From: Streptomyces aurantiacus JA 4570
GTDB taxonomy: Bacteria > Actinomycetota > Actinomycetes > Streptomycetales > Streptomycetaceae
Direction of reading: 5' to 3'
DNA length: 64,000 nt
Assembly: GCF_000414115.1 (NCBI RefSeq)
Contig: NZ_AOPZ01000007.1
Span: 39,828-103,827 of the forward strand
Below, piece after piece: positions 15,283 to 24,226 of this stretch. Position 1 is the first letter of the stretch. Every line of letters begins with the position of its first letter. A model generated the notes under the pieces. The model was not told where the DNA came from, did not search any database, and worked only from the letters and a program-made list of their open reading frames with translations. The translations under genes were made by a program, and so were the position numbers.

Positions 15283-16719
15283 TCAAGCCGCGTTGGGCCG
15301 GATGCGTCGCGCCGCGAGGATTCCGGCGGCGGTGAGCGCGGCGGTGAGCGCGAACGTCGCCGTCAGGGCGACCGACACCGAGCCGCCGTGGGCCGCGGAC
15401 AGGGACACGGCCGCGCCGCCGAGCCCGCTGAGGACCGCGACCGCGAGGGTCTGCGCGAGCTGCATCGAACCGCTGGCCTCGCCCTGCCGGTCGGCCGGCG
15501 CCTGCTCCATGGCGTCGGTGGTCGCGGCGTTGAAGGCCACGCCCATGCCCGCGCCCCCGATGGCCCACCCCGCCACCGCCGTCAGCGCGGGCACCGCGTC
15601 GACGAGGACGCCGAGTGCCATGACGACGATCCCCACGAGCAGCGCCGCGAACCCGGCCGCGATCGGCACGGCACGCGAGCGCCCGCTCCACCGGCTGTCC
15701 GCCCTGCCCTGCCACGCCGCCCCGAGCACCCAGGTGATGGCCCCCGCGGAGAGCCCCAACCCGGCCTCCGTGGCGCTCAGTTCGCGCAGCCGGACCAGCC
15801 CGAGCGGCAGGAACGCCTCGCTGCCGAAGTAGGCCCCGCAGAGCAGGAAGCGGAGCACGACGCCCGCGGGAACGCCGCGGCGCACGGAGAGGGTGCCCGC
15901 CGGTGTGACCCGGCGCAGGGCGACGACCGCCGTGCCGGCGCCCACGGCGACCAGCGGCACCAGCAGGGCGAGTTGGCGCAGTTGCAGGCCCGCGAGGAGG
16001 ATGCCGGTGCCGGTCGCGAGCAGGACGCTCCGCGCGACCGGTGTGGACCACCACGGGTCCTTCTCGGCGGCCGGAGCGGCAGCCGAGGAGGCGGCCGGAC
16101 TCGGGTGCCCGGCGCCGCCCGGCTGCCCGAGGCGTCGGAGCTGCGGCAGCGCGAGCACGGCGGCGACCGCGATCAGCGGCAGCAGGAGCACGAACACGCC
16201 CCGCCAGGAGACATGGTCGGAGATCACGGCCGCGATCGTCGGGCCGACCAGTGACGGGACGGTCCAGCCGCCCGACACGAGCGCGAACATCCGCGCGCGC
16301 AGGCGCTGCGGATAGGCCAGCGAGATCGCCGTGTAGGCCAGCGCCATGACGGCTCCCACGCCGAGCCCCTGGAGGAACCGCCCGGCCAGGAAGAGCGGCC
16401 AGTTGGCCGCGGAGCCCGCGACCGCGCAGCCGACGGCGAACACCGCGAGGCCGGCGGCCAGCGGCCGGGCGGGGCCGCCGCGGTCGGCGGCGCGGCCGGC
16501 GGCGACGGTGCCGATCAGGTTGGCCAGCATCAGCGCGGACAGCCCCCAGCCGTAGGCGTTGAGGCCGCCGAGCCGGCCCGCGATCTCCGGCAGCACGGTG
16601 GCGACGCCCATCGACTCGAAGGCGACAAGCGCGACGGACAGCACGATGCCCCAGGTCAGCGCGGTGTATGGGGCGGCGAAGACGCTTTCGGGGCGGGTGC
16701 CGGACGCGGGCGGGGACAT
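15283..16719 (-). CDS. MFS drug-type efflux transporter
   Basis: 478 residues from the ATG at 16719; a TTG at 16788 would add 23. Multi-helix permease with the major-facilitator loop GRAADRGGPARPLAAG between helices 2 and 3 and LQGLGVGAVMALAYTAISLAYPQRLRARM further on, as in the EmrB/QacA branch; helix count suggests 12 to 14. It is divergent from a TetR gene with a large palindrome between them, the standard arrangement of a repressor-controlled exporter. The exported compound is not known. Confidence 0.88.
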   Translation of the reverse strand: MSPPASGTRPESVFAAPYTALTWGIVLSVALVAFESMGVATVLPEIAGRLGGLNAYGWGLSALMLANLIGTVAAGRAADRGGPARPLAAGLAVFAVGCAVAGSAANWPLFLAGRFLQGLGVGAVMALAYTAISLAYPQRLRARMFALVSGGWTVPSLVGPTIAAVISDHVSWRGVFVLLLPLIAVAAVLALPQLRRLGQPGGAGHPSPAASSAAAPAAEKDPWWSTPVARSVLLATGTGILLAGLQLRQLALLVPLVAVGAGTAVVALRRVTPAGTLSVRRGVPAGVVLRFLLCGAYFGSEAFLPLGLVRLRELSATEAGLGLSAGAITWVLGAAWQGRADSRWSGRSRAVPIAAGFAALLVGIVVMALGVLVDAVPALTAVAGWAIGGAGMGVAFNAATTDAMEQAPADRQGEASGSMQLAQTLAVAVLSGLGGAAVSLSAAHGGSVSVALTATFALTAALTAAGILAARRIRPNAA

Positions 16720-16797
16720 GGGTGCGGCCGCTTCGTGCGCGGTCGATTCCCGCTCGGACGGCAAGTCGGTCGGCAAGTCGGACGACAAGGCGAATCA

Positions 16798-16833
16798 CTT
16801 CTTTCGTTTCGATCCGGAACGGAACGAAAGAAG
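16798..16833. promoter_or_regulatory. TetR operator palindrome between MFS and tetR
   Basis: Arms CTTCTTTCGTT (16798-16808) and AACGAAAGAAG (16823-16833) are perfectly complementary, and most of the 14-base centre also pairs. TATACT at 16842-16847 follows directly, so binding would block tetR transcription; the MFS start lies about 80 bases away on the other side. Confidence 0.75.
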
Positions 16834-16854
16834 ATGCTACCTATACTTGCCGTC

Positions 16855-17514
16855 ATGGCAACCCCGGACCTCGCAGCGAGCGCCACCCACTCCTCCCGCA
16901 CGACGGGACGGACGGGACGTCCCCGAGACGCGCGGCTCGACGAGGCGATCCTGAAGGCGACGCTGGAACTCCTGGAGGAGGCGGGTTATCCGCACCTGAC
17001 GATGGAGGGCGTCGCGCGCCGCGCCGGCACGACCAAGCCGGCCATCCGCCGCCGCTGGCCGTCCCGGCAGCACCTGGTGATCTCGGCCCTCGCGGAGAGC
17101 ATGGGCACCGCGCCCACCCCCGACACCGGGTGCACGCACTGCGATCTCATCCTGGGCATCGAGACCCTGAGCCAGGCGTTCGGCGGCACGCTGGGGCGCC
17201 GTACGCTGCCCGCGCTGGTGGCCGAGCTGGCCGACGATCCGGAGCTGGACCGCGTCTTCACCGAGACGCTCTTCCGCCCTCGCAGGGCCACGACCGAGGC
17301 GGCGCTGCGGCGGGGCATCGAGCGGGGCGACATCCGGCCCGACGCGGACATCGACCTGCTCCTGGACATGCTCGGCGCCACCACGTACCACCGGGTGCTG
17401 TTCGGGCACCTGCCCGTCACGGACTCCCTGGCCCACGACGTCGTGATGGCGGTCATGGAGGGGGCGGCGACCCCCCGTTGGCGCGGTCACTACCAGCAGC
17501 ATCACGAGGCGTAG
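16855..17514 (+). CDS. TetR/AcrR family regulator of the MFS transporter
   Basis: 219 residues. The helix-turn-helix spans about 28-72: AILKATLELLEEAGYPHLTMEGVARRAGTTKPAIRRRWPSR in overlapping pieces. TATACT (16842-16847) ends seven bases before the ATG, so the transcript looks leaderless; an ATG at 16834 would add seven residues and sits between operator and -10 box, which is unlikely. The C-terminal domain begins ALAESMGTAPTPDTGC. Likely represses itself and the divergent exporter. Its 3' end overlaps the convergent LysR gene by 62 bases. Confidence 0.9.
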   Translation: MATPDLAASATHSSRTTGRTGRPRDARLDEAILKATLELLEEAGYPHLTMEGVARRAGTTKPAIRRRWPSRQHLVISALAESMGTAPTPDTGCTHCDLILGIETLSQAFGGTLGRRTLPALVAELADDPELDRVFTETLFRPRRATTEAALRRGIERGDIRPDADIDLLLDMLGATTYHRVLFGHLPVTDSLAHDVVMAVMEGAATPRWRGHYQQHHEA

Positions 17515-18454
17515 CGGTCGCGGTCTCGCGCAGGGCCTGGAGGAGTTGCCGCAGCGGCGGGCCGGGCGGCCCCGGTGGGGTGGCCAGTGACGTGGTGAGG
17601 GCCGGGGCGGCGAGGCGTCGTACGGTCACGTGGGGGACCGTCGGCAGGCCCGTGACCTCGTAGAAGACCGTCCAGGACGGGGAGTCGGCGCTCTGCTCGG
17701 CGAGTCCGGTGAGGGTCTCCTGGAGGGTGGTGAACGGCGGGCCGAGCAGCGGTTCGGCTCCGGTCGCCGCCCGCAGCGCGCCGGTCACGAGGTCGTGGAA
17801 GGGCGGGTTGTGCTCGCGCGGGGCGAGGCGCAGGGGCAGGCGGGCGAGTTGTTCGAGGCGCAGCGGCGAGGCGGTTCCCGTGGCCGGTGCGTGGCCGGAC
17901 GTGGTTTCCTGCCCGTCGCCGGACTCGGCGGCCACCGGGTGCTCCGCTGGCAGCGCCACGTACAGCGGATCGCTCCACACCGGCAGCAGTTCGACCCCCG
18001 GTGCCCTCCGCACCGCCCGCACCAGCGCCGCGTCAAGTTCACCGGAACGCACCGCCGCGAGCCGCTCGGTGAGGGGCAGTCTCCGCAGGCGTACGCGGAG
18101 TTGAGGTGCCGTACGCCGCAGCGTGGCGAGGAGGCGGTACGTCCGGTCGCCCGGCCCCTGGACGGTGCCCAGGCGGAGCAGTCCCTCGGTGCCGGACGCG
18201 AGGGCGGACGCGACGTCCCGGGTGCGGCGCGCAGCCGCGAGCACGGCGTGCGCCTCGGGCAGCAGCCGCTCACCGGCACCGGAGAGCCGGACGTGCCGCG
18301 TGGACCGGTCGAACAGGGAGACCCCGAGTTCCCGCTCCAGGCGGCGGACCTGCTGGCTCACCGCCGACTGCACGATGCCGAGGCGCTCGGCGGCACGGCT
18401 GAAGCCGCCCTCTTCGGCGACGGCGGCGAAGTACTGGAGCTGGCGCAGTTCCAC
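17453..18454 (-). CDS. LysR family transcriptional regulator
   Basis: 333 residues from a GTG. The winged helix is at the N-terminus: MELRQLQYFAAVAEEGGFSRAAERLG, then VQSAVSQQVRRLERELGVSLF, which is textbook LysR. The effector domain runs from about residue 90 and has a Gly/Thr/Ala-rich insert near 190. It is divergent from the cupin gene 96 bases away, which it probably controls, the usual LysR arrangement. The Pro/Ser-rich tail is low-complexity. Confidence 0.9.
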   Translation of the reverse strand: MELRQLQYFAAVAEEGGFSRAAERLGIVQSAVSQQVRRLERELGVSLFDRSTRHVRLSGAGERLLPEAHAVLAAARRTRDVASALASGTEGLLRLGTVQGPGDRTYRLLATLRRTAPQLRVRLRRLPLTERLAAVRSGELDAALVRAVRRAPGVELLPVWSDPLYVALPAEHPVAAESGDGQETTSGHAPATGTASPLRLEQLARLPLRLAPREHNPPFHDLVTGALRAATGAEPLLGPPFTTLQETLTGLAEQSADSPSWTVFYEVTGLPTVPHVTVRRLAAPALTTSLATPPGPPGPPLRQLLQALRETATATPRDAAGSDRANGGSPPPP

Positions 18455-18550
18455 GGGGTCCCTTCTGCGGCACCGACGCGTGATTCATCGCGATCGGTGA
18501 TTTCTGCAGGGGACAACTGCTTCTGGTTCGCGTCTTCTTCCCGGCCTTGA

Positions 18551-19135
18551 ATGGGAGCCGTGGACAGACAGCAGACAGACAACGAGATGACGGCCCCGGC
18601 AACCCCGGGCGTCCCCGCCCTGATCGTGCCGCCCGGCGCGGCCGAACACGTCCCCCTGCCGCACGGCGGCGGCTTCGACCTGCTGGCCGACGCCTCGGCC
18701 ACCGGCGGCGCCCTGGGCGCCAACCGCCTCACCCTCGGCGAGGGGGCCGACGGGGCCAGGCCGCACCACCACGCGAGGTCGACGGAGCTGTTCTACGTGC
18801 TCGACGGGGTGGTGGAGTTCTTCCTGGGAAGCGGGATGACGACGGTGGCGCGAGGCGGACTCGTCGTCATCCCGCCCGGGATGCCGCACGCGTTCGGCGC
18901 GGCGCCCGGGGCGACCGCCGATCTGCTGGCGGTCCTGACACCGGGTGTCGACCGGTTCGGCTACTTCCGTGCCCTGGGCCGCATTCAGCACGGCCTGGAC
19001 ACGTTCGAGGGCCTCCTGCCCGAACAGGACCGGTACGACGTGCACTTCCTCGGCGGCGCGGCCGCCGCGGACTGGGAGTCCGCGCGCGGCCGCGCCACGA
19101 TCCGGGCTACGACGGGTCGCGCACCGTCCCCGTGA
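18551..19135 (+). CDS. Cupin domain protein
   Basis: 194 residues. The two cupin motifs are clear: HHHARSTELFYVLDGVVEFFLG (metal-binding His pair and Glu) around residues 70-90 and IPPGMPHAFGA (third His) around 110-120. Such single-cupin proteins include dioxygenases, isomerases and sensors; substrate unknown. The start is uncertain: the ATG at 18551 or the ATG at 18587 (MTAPATPGV). Divergent from the LysR regulator. Its last 29 bases overlap the convergent secreted hydrolase gene. Confidence 0.82.
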   Translation: MGAVDRQQTDNEMTAPATPGVPALIVPPGAAEHVPLPHGGGFDLLADASATGGALGANRLTLGEGADGARPHHHARSTELFYVLDGVVEFFLGSGMTTVARGGLVVIPPGMPHAFGAAPGATADLLAVLTPGVDRFGYFRALGRIQHGLDTFEGLLPEQDRYDVHFLGGAAAADWESARGRATIRATTGRAPSP

Positions 19136-21941
19136 CCTCCGGGCCCGGGTGCGGCTCCCACGCCTGGTCGTAGGTGACCAGGCGCAGCCGCACGGACTCC
19201 TTCGGCTCCCGCACCCGGTCCTTGACCGTGGGCACGGTCACCTCGGCACTCCGCTTGCCCGCGGCGATGCCCGCCGGGATGTACGGCATCTCCGAGACCT
19301 TGGACAGCCGGCGGGCCGGGTTCGGCGAGCTCCCGAAGGTGTCCTTCAGCCAGCGCTTGTCGACGTCCTTGGTGGACAGCTCCTTGCCGCCGCTCACGCG
19401 CCGGATGTCGAAGCCGGTCTCGATGTCCACGTCGGCCGTGGCGGACAGCGTGACGCGCCACTTCAGGGCCTTCCCCTCCGTGACGCGGTCCGCGACCGGC
19501 TTCACGGTGACCTTGGGCATCGGGTCGTCCTCGGTCACCTGCACGCCTCCGTGGTACGAACCGACCACCGCGCCGCGGACCGCCTTGGCCAGCACGTCGT
19601 GCGAGACGTCGGCGCCGTAGCGCTTGTTGCCCCGCACGGTGACCGGCACCTCGACGGGCTCGCCGCCCGGCCGCACCGTGACCGTCTTGTGGGTCGTCTT
19701 GTGCGTCCTCGGGTCCGTCACGAACAGGCGGACCTTGCCGCTGCCCTGCCCCGAGACCCGGATCGGCACGCGGTAGTTCCGGACTCCGGAGTCGCCTTCC
19801 TTGACCTTGAGCCGGCCGATGTCGACCCGCGCCAGCTCGGCGGCTCCGGCGTCCGGAGTGCCGGGGCGCCAGCCCCACGCGTCCATCAGCCAGGCACGCC
19901 CGGACCGGTTGCGCGGGGTCAGCTCCAGGGACGTCACCTTCTTGAGGTCGAGCCCCGCGCGGGCGGCCGCCGACAGCGGCACACGCACCTCGCGCCCCCA
20001 GTAGGAGGCGGTCACCTCGGTGCCGGGCAGGCCGTCGACGCGGACCTCGCCGAGCGTCACCCGCTTCCCCGACGCGTCGGAGACGGCGACGTCGAGCCGC
20101 GTTCCGGTGCTGTTGGGCGGCACGATCACGCGCAGCGCCAACGCGTCGGCGCCGTCGAGGGAGACGGCCTTCGCGGGACGTACCTTCGTCGCGGCACCCG
20201 CCTGCGACCAGCGCATGGCGACCGCGTGGCGGCCGGGCTCCGGTGAGGTCTCCCAGGCGGCGAAGTGCGGCGAGGCACCCCGCGTGCTGGAGGGGAGACA
20301 GGCACGGGAGTTCCTGCTGTCCACCTGTGCGCACAGCCGGCCGCCGGACACGGCGAGCGAGGAACTCGGCACGAACGCGGGCGTACGGTTGCCGCCGACG
20401 GCGTGGGTCAGCACGCGCGCGGGCTTCGCCGAGGGGGCGCGGCGGCCGGAGCCGTCGAGGAGCGGGCGCACCCGGTCGTCACCGCCGACGAAAAGCCGTG
20501 CCGCCGCGGCGATGTACGTGGAGCCCGCGGTCTGCTGCTGCTTGGCGGTCAGGCGGGTGTCCTTGCCCGGCGCGCACACCGGGTCGGGGCGCTCGCCGGA
20601 CTGGAAGTCGTCGTCGGCCGGGGCCTGCGCCTGTCCCGGCGTCCACTCGCTGTTGAAGAAGTTGTGGTTGGCGCCCACCACATAGACCGCGCTGTGCAGG
20701 GCGGTGCCCCGGCCGACGCCGCGCGTCCCGTCGGCGTAGATCTGGCCCTGGAGGTCGGACACGTCGCCGTCGCAGCCCGGCAGGATCGTCATCGACGGCA
20801 CGTCGGGAACGGGGTTCTGGCCGAAGATCGTGGGGCCGATGAGGACGGTGCCGCGGATGTTCCAGCGCGCCGGGCCCGGGGCGCCGTCCTCGGCGGCCGG
20901 CGGCGGCGTCAGGCTGTCGAGCGCGGCGCGGTTGACGCCTTCGCCGCCCCGGGAGTGGCCCACGAGCAGCACCTTGGACAGATCGGCCGGGGCGGTGTCG
21001 CGCACGGCCTTCGGCGCGTCGCCGCGGCCCGCGGACCAGTCCGCCCAGCGGGCGAGGTGCTGACGCACCAGCGACGAACGGGCCTGCGCGCCGCCGTCCT
21101 GGGCGACGTCGTCCTGGCCGTTGATGCCGTTGGCGGAGATCGACACCGTCACATAGCCCTGCGAGGCGAGGAGCTTCTGGTCGTGCAGATAGCCGCGGTG
21201 GCTGGGCACCGGCTTCATGCCGGACTTGCAGGGCCAGCCGCCGTCCTGGGCGCCGCCGGACTTGAAGCACGTGTAGTGGCGGCCGTGCAGGAACAGCGCG
21301 AGGGGCCGCTTCCCCGGGGCGTCGACCGGGCCCACCACGGCGGCCCGCATCTCCACGGGGTTGGGGAAGCCGGGCAGGCGCACCGACTTCTGCGTGTACT
21401 CACCGCTGACGGTGCGGTACTTGCCCGGGACGCCGGGGTCGACGCGGTTCGCGGGCTGGGGAGCGGCGGACTCGGCGGGCGGCGAGACCCGCGGCGGCGC
21501 GGGCGTGTCCTTCGCGCCTTCGTCCAGACGGCGGCCACCGGCCTGCGCCTGAAGCTCCGCGGCCTGTCCGATGCTCGCGCCGTCAAGGCGCAGTCGGAAC
21601 GTCCGCTGGTCGTCAGTGGGCTTCGGGACGCCGATGAGCCGGTCGCCGGCGTAGAACTCGACGCGCGCGTCACCCATGGGTACGGGCTCGGGGGCGCGCC
21701 AGACCAGGTGCTTCCCGGCGCCGGACCCGTCGATCCGCCAGCCCTTGGGGAGTTGGCCCTCGGCTTCCCCGGGCGGTGCGGGGTCCCCCGGTGACGCGGG
21801 GTATGTCGACGGCAGGGCGTCTCTCGGTGACGCGGACGGTATTCGGTCGGCGGACGGCTGCGCGTGCGCCAGGCCCGGCACCCCCACCGCCAGCGCGAGG
21901 ACCGCCGAGGCGGCGGTCACCGAGCGCGGGACATGGATCAA
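19107..21941 (-). CDS. Large secreted alpha/beta hydrolase with Calx-beta-like repeats
   Basis: 944 residues from a TTG (21941) preceded by GGGAG at good spacing. The signal peptide HVPRSVTAASAVLALAVGV ends AHA-Q near residue 27. A Pro/Ala-rich linker follows, then an alpha/beta hydrolase domain with the oxyanion/His strand LALFLHGRHYTCF and nucleophile elbow GHSRGG near residue 325. The last 250 residues hold two Calx-beta-like modules (KVKEGDSGVRNYRVPIRV and VTEGKALKWRVTLSATADV), usual in adhesion or matrix-binding proteins. Probably an extracellular esterase or polymer hydrolase; substrate unknown. Confidence 0.82.
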   Translation of the reverse strand: MIHVPRSVTAASAVLALAVGVPGLAHAQPSADRIPSASPRDALPSTYPASPGDPAPPGEAEGQLPKGWRIDGSGAGKHLVWRAPEPVPMGDARVEFYAGDRLIGVPKPTDDQRTFRLRLDGASIGQAAELQAQAGGRRLDEGAKDTPAPPRVSPPAESAAPQPANRVDPGVPGKYRTVSGEYTQKSVRLPGFPNPVEMRAAVVGPVDAPGKRPLALFLHGRHYTCFKSGGAQDGGWPCKSGMKPVPSHRGYLHDQKLLASQGYVTVSISANGINGQDDVAQDGGAQARSSLVRQHLARWADWSAGRGDAPKAVRDTAPADLSKVLLVGHSRGGEGVNRAALDSLTPPPAAEDGAPGPARWNIRGTVLIGPTIFGQNPVPDVPSMTILPGCDGDVSDLQGQIYADGTRGVGRGTALHSAVYVVGANHNFFNSEWTPGQAQAPADDDFQSGERPDPVCAPGKDTRLTAKQQQTAGSTYIAAAARLFVGGDDRVRPLLDGSGRRAPSAKPARVLTHAVGGNRTPAFVPSSSLAVSGGRLCAQVDSRNSRACLPSSTRGASPHFAAWETSPEPGRHAVAMRWSQAGAATKVRPAKAVSLDGADALALRVIVPPNSTGTRLDVAVSDASGKRVTLGEVRVDGLPGTEVTASYWGREVRVPLSAAARAGLDLKKVTSLELTPRNRSGRAWLMDAWGWRPGTPDAGAAELARVDIGRLKVKEGDSGVRNYRVPIRVSGQGSGKVRLFVTDPRTHKTTHKTVTVRPGGEPVEVPVTVRGNKRYGADVSHDVLAKAVRGAVVGSYHGGVQVTEDDPMPKVTVKPVADRVTEGKALKWRVTLSATADVDIETGFDIRRVSGGKELSTKDVDKRWLKDTFGSSPNPARRLSKVSEMPYIPAGIAAGKRSAEVTVPTVKDRVREPKESVRLRLVTYDQAWEPHPGPEVTGTVRDPS

Positions 21942-22135
21942 GACGTTCTCCCGTTCATCCAGTTGCTTTGGTCCCCCGGACCTGGAGGATGACGAGGGAC
22001 GCGCAAGGGTTGCTTCGTGGGGTTTCGTACGTTGCCTCATGGGGCGTGCGGGATGGGGAATGCCGGATAAATGGGGCAAGTTGAGGCTCGGGACGGCCCT
22101 TGTGAGGCGAGTGTGGCGCCGCGCATGATGCCGGT

Positions 22136-22708
22136 ATGGCTGATCATCTTCCCGCACCCACATCCACCTCCACACTCACGGCCGAGCCGCTGCCCATGCC
22201 TCTGGCCGCGGTCCGGCTCACCGCGTACACACCGGCCGATCTGGTCGAGATACTCGGCGACGCACCCGACCCTTTCGGCGTGGACGACGCCGGTCTGACG
22301 TGGCTGCCCAAGGAAGTTCACTTCGGCGTCAGGGCCGAGGGCCGACTCGTGGCCCACGCGGGCCTGTTGAGGGTGCCGGTGTCGATCGGCGGCACCGAGG
22401 CCGAGGTGATCGGCGTCGGCGGCGTGGCCGTCGCGGCCGACCTGCGGGGCCGCGGCCTCGCCCGGACCGTCCTGACGGCGGCGCTCGACCACGCGCGCAC
22501 GCTGGGCCCCCGGCACGCGCTGCTCTTCTGCCGCCCGCCCCTCGTCGCCCTCTACGAGCGGCTCGGCTGGCGCACGCTGGAACAGGACATCCGCGTCGAG
22601 CAGGCGGGCGGCCCGGTGGTCATGCCGCTGCGGACGATGCGCACGCCGCTCGTGGACGGGGCCGAGTGGCCCCCGGGAGAGGTGCGGCTGCTGTCGTTCC
22701 CGATGTGA
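22136..22708 (+). CDS. GNAT family N-acetyltransferase
   Basis: 190 residues. The acetyl-CoA site is VIGVGGVAVAADLRGRGLARTVL (the V-x-x-x-x-RGxGxA pattern) around residues 85-105, followed by the aromatic YERLGWR. Layout and C-terminal PGGEVRLL-like end resemble the aminoglycoside 2'-N-acetyltransferase/Eis-type single-domain enzymes, but the acceptor cannot be told. The ATG at 22136 follows a CATGAT hexamer by six bases, suggesting a leaderless message. Confidence 0.85.
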   Translation: MADHLPAPTSTSTLTAEPLPMPLAAVRLTAYTPADLVEILGDAPDPFGVDDAGLTWLPKEVHFGVRAEGRLVAHAGLLRVPVSIGGTEAEVIGVGGVAVAADLRGRGLARTVLTAALDHARTLGPRHALLFCRPPLVALYERLGWRTLEQDIRVEQAGGPVVMPLRTMRTPLVDGAEWPPGEVRLLSFPM

Positions 22709-23151
22709 CGGGCCGGAGTCGGAGCCGTAGCCCGAGCCCGGCCGGGGCGGGGCACGGCGCGACGCACAGGGCGCACGGGCGGGGCAGGCGGCGCAGGGCC
22801 GGGAGCAGGAGCCGGGCCTGCCTGCGCCCTGGCAGGGTGTCCGGCCCGCGCTTACAGTGTGGGCCCAAGGCTCTGCGGCACGGCAAGGCAGGGCCTCGGC
22901 CCTGCGGCACGGATCGCGGAAAGGGCGCGGAAAGGGCGCAGCCCCGTCCCGTGGTCACCAGCACCCCCGGGCGGGCGTCGCCCCGGCCCGCCACCGCCGG
23001 GACGACCAGCGGGCGCGGCCGACGCGGCGCCGCACGGGGTGCGGTGGCCTCCTGCCGCTGGGCAGGCACCATCCCGCCCTGAACTCCACCCGGGTCCGCG
23101 CCGCGACGTGCGCGCGGGCCGAGTGCGCGTCGAGAGCCGCTGGAGGCAGCC
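22709..23151. other. 443-base intergenic stretch without supported gene
   Basis: Between the GNAT and ATP-grasp genes. No frame has both a start signal and a recognisable protein. Visible items are a TTACAGT hexamer at 22852-22858 that could be a -10 box (giving a leader of nearly 300 bases), two direct copies of CTGCGGCACGG and a small hairpin GCAGGGC-CTCG-GCCCTGC at 22888-22905. GGAGG lies just before the ATP-grasp start. A long regulated leader is possible but not shown. Confidence 0.5.
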
Positions 23152-24153
23152 GTGTCCGGACCGTGCGTCGCCCTGATCGCCGACCCCACGTCCCCAGAGG
23201 GCTGCCGGGAGTACCTCGCCCGGGCCGTCGAAGTGCTCACGGGCGCCCCGCCCCACCGCATCGACGCCCGGCACTTCGCCCCGTGCGGCACCGGCCGCGT
23301 GCGGGACCGCGACGGCGTCCGCTTACGCCTGCACGTCCCCGACCAGGGGCTGGAGGTGGTGCCTGACGTGGTGGTCCTGTACGAGATCCCGCCGCACCGG
23401 CGCCGCGCCCTCGCCGCCTTCCAGCGCCTCCTCGCCCACCACCACGCGGTGACGCTGGGCGCCGGCGTCGCGGCGTGGCGTACGGCCACCGAGAAGGACC
23501 GCACGGTCGCCCACTTCGAGCGGGACGGCGTCGCCCACATGGACACCGTCGTCCTGTCGCGGCCGGGCGCACGCGAGGCGGCCGCCGCTTTCGAGCGGCT
23601 CGGACGGGACACCTGGGCCCGGCCGGTCGTCGGCACCGGCGGCAGCGACACCTTCCACGTCACCACCGAGGCCCAACTGGCCGAAGCCACCGACTACTAC
23701 GCGCGTCGGCGCAGCGCGTGGCTGCTGTCGCGCGACGCCGGCAACGTCACCGCCGACGGCGACCGGCACCAGTTCCGTGTGTTCGTGCTCGGCGGCCGCG
23801 TCATCCATGCCCGTGAGCACATCCAGCCCGCGACGGACACGCCCTGCAACACCTGCCAAGGGGCGACGGCCGTCCCCATCGCCCCGGCCGACCTGCCGCG
23901 GCGCCTCGCCGAACTGTCCGTCGCCGCCACCGCGTCGATGGGGCTGCCCTTCGCCGGGGTCGACCTCGCGATCGAGAACGGCGGGGTCGTCTTCGAGGTC
24001 AACGTCCAGCCCGCCTTCATCGACGGCGAGTTGGAGACGGTGGCCGTCCCCTACATCCAGGCCCACCTCGACGCGCTCGCCCGGACGGCGGGCAGCCGCC
24101 GGGGCCACCGTCCGGCGCGGAGCCGCCCGGGGGCCGCGGTCCGGGCCGCGTAG
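23152..24153 (+). CDS. ATP-grasp (RimK-like) ligase with a TTA codon
   Basis: 333 residues from a GTG after GGAGG. ATP-grasp features: a Lys-bearing strand region TWARPVVGTGG with glycine loop, FRVFVLGGRVIHAREHI, a GVDLAIENGG strand and the metal-binding VVFEVNVQPAF near residue 280. RimK-like enzymes couple ATP to ligation of an amine to a carboxylate. A CNTC pair (TPCNTCQGA) is unusual for the family and could bind a metal. Codon 58 (23323-23325) is TTA, so translation should need the bldA tRNA and be confined to differentiation. The last 20 residues are Arg/Gly/Ala-rich. Substrates unknown; no peptide or lanthipeptide precursor is beside it. Confidence 0.82.
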   Translation: MSGPCVALIADPTSPEGCREYLARAVEVLTGAPPHRIDARHFAPCGTGRVRDRDGVRLRLHVPDQGLEVVPDVVVLYEIPPHRRRALAAFQRLLAHHHAVTLGAGVAAWRTATEKDRTVAHFERDGVAHMDTVVLSRPGAREAAAAFERLGRDTWARPVVGTGGSDTFHVTTEAQLAEATDYYARRRSAWLLSRDAGNVTADGDRHQFRVFVLGGRVIHAREHIQPATDTPCNTCQGATAVPIAPADLPRRLAELSVAATASMGLPFAGVDLAIENGGVVFEVNVQPAFIDGELETVAVPYIQAHLDALARTAGSRRGHRPARSRPGAAVRAA

Positions 24154-24226
24154 GCCGGGAGGAGTAGGGCGCGTAGGGCCGGAGCCCCATGTGCGGCGCA
24201 GGGAGCGCCGATTAGGGTCGGCGGTC

